NCBI GenBank assembly: GCA_035503055.1
Contig: DATJTV010000210.1
Coordinates: 1-14,650, forward strand
Origin: JAKAWQ01 sp035503055
GTDB lineage: Bacteria > Pseudomonadota > Alphaproteobacteria > Acetobacterales > Acetobacteraceae
Direction: 5' to 3'
DNA length: 14,650 nucleotides
Made by a program: the position numbers and the translations under genes. The notes below the pieces were generated by a model. The model made no database searches. It saw nothing but the letters and a program-made list of their open reading frames with translations, and was not told the origin of the DNA. The stretch's first letter is position 1, and the number at the start of each line of letters is the position of its first letter. Below are positions 1-7,570 of the stretch, in pieces.

Positions 1-1
1 C

Positions 2-745
2 ATGCAGATCGCGAGCCTGATCGCCACCTCGTGCCTGATCGCCGAGCAGGACGACATGGCGATGATCGCCGACAACATCGCCAATGCGAGCACGCCCGCC
101 TATCAGGCCGAGCGCATGCAGTTCACCGACTGGCTGGCGCCGAGCCCGCATGCGAGGCCGGGCACCGAGCGTGACGTCGCGTTCGTCGTCGATCGCGGCA
201 CCTGGCGGGACCGCACGAGCGGCGCCTTCCGCAAGACCGGCAATCCCTTCGACATCGCCATCGGCAATCCCGACGCCTGGTTTCGCGTGCAGACGCAAAC
301 CGGCGTCCGGCTCACGCGCGCCGGCGCCTTCACGCTTTCGGCCAACCGCACGGTGGTCGACCAGGAGGGCGATCCGCTGCTCGACAGCGCCGGCCACCCG
401 ATCACGCTCGGTCAGAGCGACACCGGCATTTCGATTGCCGCCGACGGCACTCTTTCCAGCCGCGAGAACGGTATCCTGGCCGAGATCGGCCTGGTGCGCC
501 CGACGGATCCGAGCGCGATGACGGCCGAGGGCGGGCGGCTCTTCAATCCGAACGGCCCGACGGTGCCCGTCGCCGCCCCCGAGCTGATGCAGAGGATGCT
601 CGAGGATTCGAACGTATCGCCGATCCTCGAGATCACCCACATGATCGACACCGAGCGGCAGTTCTCCTTCCTTGCCCAGTTCCTCCAGGAGGAATCCGAC
701 CGCCGCCAGAACGCGATGACCAAGATCACCGCTACGGACGCGTGA
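2..745 (+). CDS. flgF: FlgF, flagellar proximal-rod protein
   Basis: 247-residue rod protein of the FlgF/FlgG family, exported by the flagellar type III apparatus to form part of the rod crossing the periplasm. The N-terminal rod motif ADNIANASTPAYQAER (residues 23-38) resembles FlgF of enteric bacteria, and the distance from Met1 to the conserved Asn25/Asn28 equals the family's, so the ATG at base 2 is probably the true start and the gene probably complete despite sitting at the window edge. The middle carries the expected hook/basal-body fold (GNPFDIAIGNPDAWFRVQT, then LTRAGAFTLSANRTVVDQEG). The C-terminus has the helical motif around EDSNVSPILEITHMIDTERQF. It lies 15 bases upstream of flgG, in the same direction. 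FlgF rather than FlgG is chosen from the N-terminus and the adjacent unmistakable flgG. Confidence 0.9.
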   Translation: MQIASLIATSCLIAEQDDMAMIADNIANASTPAYQAERMQFTDWLAPSPHARPGTERDVAFVVDRGTWRDRTSGAFRKTGNPFDIAIGNPDAWFRVQTQTGVRLTRAGAFTLSANRTVVDQEGDPLLDSAGHPITLGQSDTGISIAADGTLSSRENGILAEIGLVRPTDPSAMTAEGGRLFNPNGPTVPVAAPELMQRMLEDSNVSPILEITHMIDTERQFSFLAQFLQEESDRRQNAMTKITATDA

Positions 746-760
746 GGCGGAGGATTTCCC

Positions 761-1546
761 ATGCGCGCGCTCGATATCGCGGCCACCGGCATGCAGGCCC
801 AGCAGACCAATGTCGAGGTGATCTCGAACAACATCGCCAACATGACGACCACCGGCTACAAGCGCCAGCGCGCCGAGTTCCAGGACCTGCTCTACCAGAG
901 CCTGCGCGTCGTCGGCTCCAACAGCAGCGACCAGAACACGATCGTGCCGGCGGGCGCTGAGATCGGGCTCGGCGTGAAGACCGCGGGCATCTACCCGATC
1001 GACGATCAGGGCACGCTGGAGCAGACAAGCAACAGCCTCGATCTGGCGATCCAGGGCAACGGCTATTTCCAGATCACGCTGCCCTCCGGCGAGACCGCGT
1101 ACACGCGCGACGGCAGCTTCAGCCTCGCCCCGGACGGAACCATCGTCACCGCGGACGGCTATGTCGTGCAGCCGGGGATCCAGGTCCCCTCGAACGCCAC
1201 CTCCATCACCATCAATTCCTCGGGCCAGGTGCAGATCACGCTCGACGGCCAGACCGCGCCGCAGACGCTCGGCCAGCTCCAGCTCTCGGTTTTTCCGAAC
1301 GACGCGGGCCTCGCCGCGCAGGGCGACAATCTCTTCCTCCAGACCGCCGCTTCCGGCGATCCGGTGAGCGACACGCCCGGCCAGCCCGGGTTCGGCACGA
1401 CGATGCAGGGCTTCCTCGAATCCTCGAACGTCAACGTGGTGACCGAGATCACCAACCTGATCACCGCCCAGCGCGCGTACGAAATGAACAGCCAGGTGAT
1501 CACCGCCGCCGACGAGATGCTCACCACGCTCACCAACCTGCATTGA
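761..1546 (+). CDS. flgG: FlgG, flagellar distal-rod protein
   Basis: 261 residues, the usual FlgG length. FlgG forms the distal rod that passes through the P and L rings. The N-terminus (ATGMQAQQTNVEVISNNIAN, then TTGYKRQRAEFQDLLYQ) and C-terminus (GFLESSNVNVVTEITNLI, then TAQRAYEMNSQVITAADEML) are near-canonical for the family, as are the central LDLAIQGNGYFQI and AYTRDGSFSL segments. A GGAGG Shine-Dalgarno sequence lies at 749-753, seven bases before the ATG. The stop codon overlaps the start region of flgA, so flgF-flgG-flgA-flgH reads as one operon. Confidence 0.97.
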   Translation: MRALDIAATGMQAQQTNVEVISNNIANMTTTGYKRQRAEFQDLLYQSLRVVGSNSSDQNTIVPAGAEIGLGVKTAGIYPIDDQGTLEQTSNSLDLAIQGNGYFQITLPSGETAYTRDGSFSLAPDGTIVTADGYVVQPGIQVPSNATSITINSSGQVQITLDGQTAPQTLGQLQLSVFPNDAGLAAQGDNLFLQTAASGDPVSDTPGQPGFGTTMQGFLESSNVNVVTEITNLITAQRAYEMNSQVITAADEMLTTLTNLH

Positions 1547-2583
1547 TGGCCCCGTTGATGCCCAGGATGCGCAGCTTTTTCCTCGTCCCGCTCGTGCTTC
1601 TCGCGCTCGGAGCGCCGGCGGTGCGTGCCGGGACCACCGCGACGCTCCGCCCCTTCGGCATCATCGACCGGCCAGAGGTGCGGCTCGGGGATCTCTTCGA
1701 CGGCATCGGCGCGGCGGGCGCGCGCATGCTCGGGCCCGGCCCCGCACCCGGCCAGAGCATCACCGTCCCCGCGCCCCAGCTCGCGGCGATCGCCCAGCAG
1801 TTCGGGATCGCCTGGCAGCCCCATTCGCCCGAGGACCAGGCGGTGCTGGAGCGGCCGGGCCGGCCGCTCCGCCGCGCCGAAGTGGCGGGCGCGCTGCATG
1901 AGGCGCTCGTGGGCGCCGGCGCGCCCGCGCAATTCCGCCTGCTGCTGCCCGATTTCAGCCCGCCCGAGGTGCCGCCGGGCGCCGCCGTCGCGGCCGAGGT
2001 CCGGGCGCTCGACTACGATCCCGCCTCCGGCCGGTTCTCCGCCGTCGTCCTCGTCAAGGCGAGCGGGATGGATGAGGTCGAGGTGCCGGTCTCGGGCCGC
2101 GCCGAGCCCACGGTGCGGGTGCTCGTCGCGACGCAGGCCCTGATGCCCGGGACGGTCATCGGGCCCGCCGACCTCGGGCCCGAGGAGCTGCCGGCGAGCA
2201 GCATCGTCGACGCCGTTGCGACCGACCCCGGCCAAGCCGTCGGCATGGAGGTTCTCCACCCGATCGCCGCGGGAGAATCCGTCCCGCTCGAGGACCTCGC
2301 GCGCCCGCCGCTGGTCCGGCGCGGGCAGCTGGTGATGATCGCGCTCGCGATGAACGACCTCGCGCTCGACGAGCGGGGACGCGCGCTCGACACCGGCGCC
2401 GCCGGCGATCAGGTCCGCGTGCTCAATCCGGTCTCGCGCGCGGTGCTGGAAGCGACGGTCGTCGGGCCCGGCCGGGTCCGCGTCGCGCCGGGAAGCCTGC
2501 CGCTCTCGCCTCCCGCGCCCGGGCTCGCCGGCGCCTATGCCAATGCCTATCCACCCGGTGATCCGGAGCTCGCGGCGCAATGA
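1546..2583 (+). CDS. flgA: FlgA, flagellar P-ring assembly chaperone
   Basis: FlgA is a periplasmic chaperone that helps FlgI polymerise into the P ring. The product begins with a Sec signal peptide: a hydrophobic run around residues 10-27 ending GAPAVRA, with cleavage predicted before Gly29 (numbering from the ATG at 1546). A SAF-type domain occupies about 188-252 (VRVLVATQALMPGTVIGPADL), and the conserved C-terminal GDQVRVLNPVSRAVLEATVV segment lies at about 288-306. At 345 residues it is much longer than enteric FlgA (about 220), as is common in alphaproteobacteria. The start is uncertain: TTG 1543, ATG 1546, ATG 1558 and ATG 1567 are all in frame, none with a clear ribosome binding site. 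ATG 1546 shares a base with the flgG stop, and ATG 1567 would give the most compact signal peptide. The stop overlaps the flgH start by four bases. The last 30 or so residues are a Pro/Gly/Ala-rich tail. Confidence 0.92.
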   Translation: MAPLMPRMRSFFLVPLVLLALGAPAVRAGTTATLRPFGIIDRPEVRLGDLFDGIGAAGARMLGPGPAPGQSITVPAPQLAAIAQQFGIAWQPHSPEDQAVLERPGRPLRRAEVAGALHEALVGAGAPAQFRLLLPDFSPPEVPPGAAVAAEVRALDYDPASGRFSAVVLVKASGMDEVEVPVSGRAEPTVRVLVATQALMPGTVIGPADLGPEELPASSIVDAVATDPGQAVGMEVLHPIAAGESVPLEDLARPPLVRRGQLVMIALAMNDLALDERGRALDTGAAGDQVRVLNPVSRAVLEATVVGPGRVRVAPGSLPLSPPAPGLAGAYANAYPPGDPELAAQ

Positions 2584-3317
2584 TCCGGCGTTCCCTGCTG
2601 CTGGCCCTGCCCGCGCTCCTGCTCGCCGGCTGCGGCACGCTCACGAAGCTTTCCGAGGTCGGCCAGCCCCCGCCGATGACGCCCACCGCCAACCCGACCA
2701 CCGACCCGGCCTGGCGGCCGGTCACGATGCCGATGCCCAACCCGCAGCCCGCGCCGACCGAGCCCGCGAGCCTCTGGCGCTCCGGCTCGCGCGCCTTCTT
2801 CGCCGATCAGCGCGCCCAGCGCGTCGGCGACATCCTCACCATCCTCGTCACCATCAACGACAGCGGCACGCTCAAGGACGCGACCACGGCGAGCAGCAAC
2901 GGCGCGGAGTCCATGGGCATTACCAACCTCTTCGGCCTCGAGAACGCGATCCCGACGATGTTGAGCGGCGTCAACCCCGCCAACCTCGTCAACACCAACA
3001 GCACCGGCGCCTCCGGCGGCACCGGGCAGATCCAGCGCAGCGAGGCGGTGACGCTGAACCTCGCCGGCGTGGTGACGCAGGTGCTGCCGAACGGCAATCT
3101 CGTCGTCGTCGCGCATGACGAGGTCAGGGTGAACAGCGAGCTGATGGTGCTCACGCTGAGCGGTGTCGTTCGGCCCGAGGACATCACGAGCGAGAACACG
3201 ATCAACGACGACCAGATCGCCGAGGAGCGCATCTCCTACGGCGGGCAGGGACAGCTCACCACCGTGCAGACGCCGCGCTGGGGCCAGCAGCTTCTCGATA
3301 TCCTCCTGCCGTTCTGA
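2580..3317 (+). CDS. flgH: FlgH, flagellar L-ring lipoprotein
   Basis: 245-residue outer-membrane lipoprotein that forms the L ring, the bushing for the rod in the outer membrane. The N-terminus is a lipoprotein signal with a lipobox Leu15-Ala16-Gly17-Cys18, so Cys18 should be the lipidated residue. Family signatures follow: SLWRSGSRAFFADQRAQRVG, DILTILVTINDSG, then GIVTQVL-type strands (LAGVVTQVLPNGNLVVVA), VVRPEDITSENTI and a C-terminal PRWGQQLLDILLPF. The ATG overlaps the flgA stop as ATGA, implying translational coupling. The usual partner flgI, encoding the P-ring protein, does not follow here. Confidence 0.97.
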   Translation: MIRRSLLLALPALLLAGCGTLTKLSEVGQPPPMTPTANPTTDPAWRPVTMPMPNPQPAPTEPASLWRSGSRAFFADQRAQRVGDILTILVTINDSGTLKDATTASSNGAESMGITNLFGLENAIPTMLSGVNPANLVNTNSTGASGGTGQIQRSEAVTLNLAGVVTQVLPNGNLVVVAHDEVRVNSELMVLTLSGVVRPEDITSENTINDDQIAEERISYGGQGQLTTVQTPRWGQQLLDILLPF

Positions 3318-3507
3318 GGCCGCCGTGGTTCTTCGGCGAGTTATGCAACGAAAGCGTATCCGTGATCATTTCATGCGCTGGATGCATGCCTGTCGGCATC
3401 GATTGTTCATACTAAACCGTTCAGTCTGATCCCAACTCACGGGTCGACGACGAGGCCGCCAAAAAGACCCGCCGCCGACGAAATTGAGAAGATCAGGAGT
3501 TGCTTCA
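3318..3507 (+). other. Intergenic region between flgH and a small gene
   Basis: About 190 bases without a convincing gene, visibly less GC-rich than the flanking coding sequence. A short inverted repeat (CGCCG at 3321-3325, CGGCG at 3334-3338) just after flgH is too weak to call a terminator. A possible but poor sigma-70-like promoter is TTGTTC at 3403-3408 with TCTGAT at 3425-3430, spaced 16 bases. No recognisable sigma-28 or sigma-54 flagellar promoter was seen. It probably holds the promoter and 5' leader of the small gene at 3508. Confidence 0.4.
3495..3499 (+). promoter_or_regulatory. Ribosome binding site fixing the small gene start
   Basis: AGGAG, eight bases upstream of ATG 3508. It supports that ATG over the upstream in-frame TTG at 3484, which would add eight residues ahead of an otherwise normal signal peptide. 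Confidence 0.75.
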
Positions 3508-3792
3508 ATGAAGACCCTTCTTGGTGCCACGCTCGCCGCGGTCATGCTCGCGGGCCCCGCGATGGCCACAACGCTGAGCCAGCCTGCCGCCACGCCACTG
3601 GCAGGCGTTCAGATCGCCAACATGGTTTCGACCCCGTTCACCTACGGCACCGGCGACTCGCAGGCGACGCCGACGTTCAACTACCAGGACAGCGTGCCGG
3701 TGAGCGCGGTGGGCCCGGTGGCGAACAGCAGCAGCGCCGCGTTCCCCGATGGAACGCTGGCCCTGGTGAACCGGACCGGCGGCGGCCGCTAA
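3508..3792 (+). CDS. Small secreted protein of unknown function
   Basis: 94 residues, not recognised as any family. The N-terminus (MKTLLGATLAAVMLAGPAMA) is a good Sec signal peptide: Lys2, a hydrophobic core, and an Ala-Met-Ala cleavage site before Thr21. The mature part of about 74 residues has no cysteine and no hydrophobic segment, and is rich in Thr, Ser, Ala, Gly, Val and Pro. It contains STPFTYGTGDSQATPTFNYQ and ends in a Gly-Gly-Gly-Arg tail, so it is probably a soluble or surface-associated periplasmic or extracellular protein. Support for a real gene: a strong ribosome binding site at the right distance, a coherent signal peptide, a preceding intergenic region able to hold a promoter, and a strong hairpin shortly after the stop. 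It follows flgH but is separated by 190 bases, so it is probably its own transcription unit. A flagellar role is possible but unsupported. Confidence 0.7.
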   Translation: MKTLLGATLAAVMLAGPAMATTLSQPAATPLAGVQIANMVSTPFTYGTGDSQATPTFNYQDSVPVSAVGPVANSSSAAFPDGTLALVNRTGGGR

Positions 3793-3828
3793 GCGCCGGC
3801 CCAGTCCCGGCTTTCTTCCAACGGCGCG

Positions 3829-3860
3829 AGGCGCGGGGGGCAGTTCTGCCCCTCGCGCCT
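3829..3860 (+). terminator. Strong hairpin between convergent genes, likely terminator
   Basis: A 13-base-pair stem (3829-3841 with 3848-3860, one G-U pair) encloses a six-base loop AGTTCT, followed on the + strand by TCGTTTGT. It lies 36 bases after the stop of the small secreted gene and just beyond the end of the convergent glycosyltransferase gene. The T-run is modest on the + strand and absent on the other side, so intrinsic termination is best supported for the + strand. It may still act as a 3' boundary for both transcripts. Confidence 0.65.
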
Positions 3861-3872
3861 TCGTTTGTACAA

Positions 3873-4928
3873 TCAGTCCCAGCGCACGAGCCCCACTTTG
3901 AGTGAGCGCCAGCGCACATAGCCGAGCCAGGCGAGCTGCGGGACGATCGGCAGCACCGAGATTACCGGCTTCCACAAGGAGCCGGCGTGGAGGAAGGCGA
4001 GGATGCAGGCTCCGCCGAACAGCGCAAAACCCCAGTGCGTCGCCGCGATTGCCAGATCCGGCACGCCCGCGCGCTGCGCGACGTGGAAGATGAAGCCGCG
4101 ATGCGGCCGCGTCACCGGCAGCCCCGCCACGATGCGCCGCGCCAACGTGAAGGCGACGTCGAAGAGCGGGCCCGCCAGCAGCATCGGCACCATCATGAAG
4201 GAGAGCTCGACCGTCTCGAAGCGCGCCGCCACCACGCCCAGCATCGCCAGCACGAAGCCGCAGAACTGCGCGCCGACATCGCCCATGAAGATGCGTGCCG
4301 GCGGCAGGTTGAAGGGGAGGAAGCCGAGCAGGCCGGAGGCGAGGAGCAGGGAAGCGAAATACGCGAACCACGCGCCCTGAGCCGCCGCGATCCCGGAGAA
4401 GAAGCAGGCCGCGATCAGCGCCACCCCGCCGGCGAGCCCGTCGAGCCCGTCGATGAAGTTCATCGCATTGGTCGCGAAGAGGATCCAGCCGAGCGTCGCG
4501 GCCGGGCCGAGCCAGCCGATATCGACGGGGCCGATATAGGGAATGCGCGGCGCCTGGAGATAGAGGCCGCTGCCGACCGCGGCCAAGGCCGCCGCAAGCT
4601 GCGCGCCGAGCTTCACCAGGAACGAGAAATCATAGACGTCGTCGAGGAACGACACCACGGCGATCATCGAAGCAGCGAGGATCACGCCGCGAAAATAAGG
4701 ATCGGCGAGCCGCGCGAACTCGGCGAAGCGGTAGAGGACGGCGATCCCCACCATGAAGGCGACGGCGATGCCGACGCCGCCGCATTTCGGCGTCGGCTGC
4801 GGGTGCTCCTTGCGCCCGTCCGGGTGATCGATCGGCCCGATGCGCATCATCAGCAGCACGCAGGAAGCGGAAATCACCGCAAGCGCCGCGGCAAATGCCA
4901 GATGACGGCCGATCGCGAGGTCGGTCAT
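3873..4928 (-). CDS. Polyprenyl-phosphate sugar-1-phosphate transferase (MraY/WecA family)
   Basis: 351-residue polytopic membrane protein of glycosyltransferase family 4. Such enzymes transfer a sugar-1-phosphate, often GlcNAc-1-P, from a UDP-sugar to undecaprenyl phosphate at the inner face of the cytoplasmic membrane. This starts O-antigen, capsule or other cell-envelope glycans. Visible family motifs: SFLDDVYD with Asp96-Asp97 (Mg2+-dependent acidic motif), NAMNFIDGLDGLAGG at 154-168, FMGDVGAQFCGF at 214-225, Asp257 in a later loop, and PHRGFIFH (His276, His282), the basic loop near the C-terminus. About ten hydrophobic segments are evident. It resembles WecA/WbpL-type initiators more than true MraY, which normally sits in the cell-division cluster; the exact sugar cannot be told. 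GGAG at 4937-4940 lies eight bases upstream of the ATG. It starts 39 bases after the pmbA stop in the same direction, so probably shares that transcript. Confidence 0.88.
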   Translation of the reverse strand: MTDLAIGRHLAFAAALAVISASCVLLMMRIGPIDHPDGRKEHPQPTPKCGGVGIAVAFMVGIAVLYRFAEFARLADPYFRGVILAASMIAVVSFLDDVYDFSFLVKLGAQLAAALAAVGSGLYLQAPRIPYIGPVDIGWLGPAATLGWILFATNAMNFIDGLDGLAGGVALIAACFFSGIAAAQGAWFAYFASLLLASGLLGFLPFNLPPARIFMGDVGAQFCGFVLAMLGVVAARFETVELSFMMVPMLLAGPLFDVAFTLARRIVAGLPVTRPHRGFIFHVAQRAGVPDLAIAATHWGFALFGGACILAFLHAGSLWKPVISVLPIVPQLAWLGYVRWRSLKVGLVRWD

Positions 4929-4967
4929 CGGCGGATCTCCGGTGGAACCCCCCCGCGTGCGCCGGGA

Positions 4968-6305
4968 TCAGGCGCCCGCCGTCGTCATGCCTTCCACGCG
5001 CACGCTCGGCGAATCGACGCCGCGGCGGAAGCAGAGATCGTTGGCGGGGACGAGGCTTCGGAACATCAGGGCGAGGTTGCCGGCGATCGTGATCTCCGCC
5101 ACCGGCTCCGCGACCGCGCCGCCCCGGATCATGAAGCCGGCAGCACCTCGGCTGTAATCGCCGGTGATCGTGTTGACGCCCATGCCGATCAGCTCGCTCA
5201 CCAGAATCCCCTCGCCGATATCCGCGATTAGCGCCTCGCGCGAGAGCGCGCCGGGTGCGAGATAGAGATTGCTCGGCGCCGGCGCCGGCGGGCCCGAGGT
5301 TCCGCGCACCGCATGACCCGTCGAGGCAAGGCCGAGCTGGCGCGCGCTCGCGAGATCGAGGATCCAGCTCTTCAGCACGCCCTCGGCGACCAGCGCGCGC
5401 GCCAATGTCGGCATGCCTTCCGCGTCGAACGGGCGCGAGCGGAGCCCGCGCGGCCGCGTCGGGTCGTCGCGGATGGTGATGCCGGCGCCGAACACCGCGC
5501 TCTCCAGCCGCTCCTTCAGGAAGCTCGTGCCGCGCGCGACCGCGGCGCCGTTGATCGCGGCGGCGAGATGACCGAGCAGGCTGCCCGCGACCCGCGCCTC
5601 GTACACCACCGGCAGCCGCGCCGTCGCCGGCCGCCGCGGCTTGAGCCGCGCCACCGCACGCCTGCCCGCGCTCGCCCCGATGGCAGAAGGGTCTTCGAGG
5701 TCGGCGAGATGCACCGCACTCGTGAAATCGTAGTCGCGCTGCATGTCCGTGCCGGTTCCGGCGAGCGCGGTCGCGCTCAAGCTGTGGCCCGTGCGCGCGT
5801 AGGTGCCGGCGAACCCGGGGCTCGTGGCGAGCGCCACCTCGGTGAGCCCCCAGCTCGCCTCGGCGCCCTCGCTGTTCGTCACCCCGGGGACGGCGAGTGC
5901 GGCTTCCTCGGCGATCCGGACGCGCTCGATTAGCGAAGCGACCGCGGGCTCGGCCCGATCGACGAGATCGAGCGGTAGCGCGTCCGGCGGCGGCTCGGGA
6001 TCGCCGAGCCCGATATGAGGGTCTTCCGGCACCACGCGCGCCATCGCCACCGCCCGCTCGGCGAGGGCGGCGAACTCGTCGGGCGCGACGCGCCCGGAGG
6101 AGGCGATCGCGGCGCGCCGTCCGACGAAGACGCGCAGCCCAATGTCGCGGCTCTCCGAGCGCTCGAGATGCTCGATCCGTCCCATCCTGCGCGCGAGCGA
6201 GAGGGAGGTGCCGGCGACCAGCACCGCGTCCGCCGCGTCCGCTCCCGCCGCCCGCGCCTTGGCCAGAAGCTCGGCGAGCAGCGCGAGCGGCGCCGGCTCG
6301 CTCAT
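4968..6305 (-). CDS. pmbA: TldE/PmbA, metalloprotease partner subunit
   Basis: 445 residues, the usual size for the TldD/PmbA family. TldE pairs with TldD to form a cytoplasmic protease that degrades unfolded peptides and, in enteric bacteria, matures microcin B17 and degrades the CcdA antitoxin. The N-terminal segment (ARAAGADAADAVLVAGTSLS, then RIEHLERSESRDIGLRVFVGRR) is typical of PmbA. There is no HEXXH zinc motif, which is expected: the metal site is in TldD, not encoded in this window. The C-terminal half has NGAAVARGTSFLKERL, RGTSGPPAPAPSNLYLAPG, GMGVNTITGDYSRGAAGFMI and the ending VEGMTTAGA. The ATG at 6305 overlaps the M16 peptidase stop as ATGA, which fixes this start over a frame that stays open further upstream. 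Confidence 0.93.
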   Translation of the reverse strand: MSEPAPLALLAELLAKARAAGADAADAVLVAGTSLSLARRMGRIEHLERSESRDIGLRVFVGRRAAIASSGRVAPDEFAALAERAVAMARVVPEDPHIGLGDPEPPPDALPLDLVDRAEPAVASLIERVRIAEEAALAVPGVTNSEGAEASWGLTEVALATSPGFAGTYARTGHSLSATALAGTGTDMQRDYDFTSAVHLADLEDPSAIGASAGRRAVARLKPRRPATARLPVVYEARVAGSLLGHLAAAINGAAVARGTSFLKERLESAVFGAGITIRDDPTRPRGLRSRPFDAEGMPTLARALVAEGVLKSWILDLASARQLGLASTGHAVRGTSGPPAPAPSNLYLAPGALSREALIADIGEGILVSELIGMGVNTITGDYSRGAAGFMIRGGAVAEPVAEITIAGNLALMFRSLVPANDLCFRRGVDSPSVRVEGMTTAGA

Positions 6306-7570
6306 GCGGCCAGCCGCTCGGCGATCGCCGCGAGCTCCGGCACCCGCGCCGCCGGCCCGAGCACCGCAAGCGTCGGCGGGGCGCGAAAGAGCCGGCTCGC
6401 CGCGCGGCTGATGTCGTCCAGCGTCACCGCATTGATCTTCGCCACCGTCTCGTCCACCGGAATGACGCGGCCGAACACCTGCCATTGCCGCGCGAGCTGC
6501 TCGCAGCGGCTGCCGGTGCTCTCGAGCGACATCAGGAGCGAGGCCTTCACCTGCGCCCGCGCGCGCGCCAGCTCCGTCTCGGCCACGTCCTTCTGCACCT
6601 TGCGCAGCTCGTCGAGCACGACCGGCATCAGCTCCTCCACCTCGCGCTCTCCCGTGCCGGCATAGATGCCGAAGAGGCCGCCGTCGCGATAGGGCTCGGT
6701 GAAGCTGTAGACGGAATAGACGAGGCCGCGCTTCTCCCGCACCTCCTGGAAGAGGCGCGAGGACATGCCGCCGCCCAAGAGCGTCGTCAGCAGCAGCACC
6801 GGATAGAAGGCGGGGTCGGAATAGGCGACGGAGGGGAAGCCGAGCACCACGTGCACCTGGTCGAGATCGCGCGTCTCGCGGTACTCCCCGCCGCGATATT
6901 TCGCGGGCTGGGCGGAAGGCGGCACACGCCCGGCGAGGTCGGAGAAATGCTCCCCGGCGAGCGCCACCACCGCCTCGTGGGTGAGCGCGCCCGCCGCCGC
7001 CAGCACCACGTTCCCGGCGGCGTAATGCGCGCCCATGTAGGAAAGGAGGCTGCCGCGCTTGAGCCGCTCGATCACGTCCGCCGTGCCGAGCACGGGCCGG
7101 CCGAGCGGCTGCTCCGGATAGGCCGCCTCGTGGAAATAGTCGAAGATGATGTCGTCCGGCGTGTCGTTCGCCTGGCCGATCTCCTGGAGGATCACCGCCC
7201 GCTCGCGCTCCAGCTCCTCCGGCTCGAAGGTGCTGTGGGCGAGGATGTCGCCGATGATGTCGGCGCCGAGCGCCAGGTCCTCCTTGAGCAGCTTGACGTA
7301 ATAGGCGGTCTGCTCGCGCGCGGTGTAGGCGTTGATATGGCCGCCCACGGACTCGACCTCCTCGGCGATCGCTGCCGCCGTGCGCCGCTCGGTGCCCTTG
7401 AACGCCATGTGCTCGAGGAAGTGCGAGACCCCGTTCTCCTCCTCGGCCTCGAAGCGCGCGCCGGCCGCCACATAGGCGCCGAGCGAGACCGTCTCGACCC
7501 GCCGCATCTCCTCGGTGATCACGGTGAGACCGGAGGGCAGGCGGGTCACGCGAATGGCATCTTCGTTCAT
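6302..7570 (-). CDS. M16-family zinc peptidase (processing-peptidase-like)
   Basis: 422-residue M16B peptidase related to the mitochondrial processing peptidase beta subunit and bacterial PqqL/YmxG-type proteins. The inverted zinc motif HFLEH is present at His50-Glu53-His54, with the third ligand Glu130 76 residues later, so the active site looks intact. The C-terminal domain carries the conserved glycine loop and Arg-Tyr region GGGMSSRLFQEVREKRGLVYSVYSF at about 266-290, involved in substrate binding. No signal peptide is seen, so it is predicted cytoplasmic; natural substrates of bacterial homologues are mostly unknown. Start and stop overlap thrC upstream and pmbA downstream by four bases each, so the three are probably translationally coupled. 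Placement next to thrC is familiar in alphaproteobacteria. Confidence 0.94.
   Translation of the reverse strand: MNEDAIRVTRLPSGLTVITEEMRRVETVSLGAYVAAGARFEAEEENGVSHFLEHMAFKGTERRTAAAIAEEVESVGGHINAYTAREQTAYYVKLLKEDLALGADIIGDILAHSTFEPEELERERAVILQEIGQANDTPDDIIFDYFHEAAYPEQPLGRPVLGTADVIERLKRGSLLSYMGAHYAAGNVVLAAAGALTHEAVVALAGEHFSDLAGRVPPSAQPAKYRGGEYRETRDLDQVHVVLGFPSVAYSDPAFYPVLLLTTLLGGGMSSRLFQEVREKRGLVYSVYSFTEPYRDGGLFGIYAGTGEREVEELMPVVLDELRKVQKDVAETELARARAQVKASLLMSLESTGSRCEQLARQWQVFGRVIPVDETVAKINAVTLDDISRAASRLFRAPPTLAVLGPAARVPELAAIAERLAA

Noticed and set aside
1159..2580. Open frame of 473 codons on the - strand opposite flgG and flgA
   Set aside because: Shadow of flagellar genes with strong family matches; no motif of its own.
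3484..3507. TTG start eight codons upstream of the small secreted protein
   Set aside because: It would bury the ribosome binding site inside the gene and add a tail to a complete signal peptide.
3987..5231. Open frame of 414 codons on the + strand opposite the sugar-phosphate transferase and pmbA
   Set aside because: Glu/Arg/His-rich and featureless, crossing two real genes and their junction.
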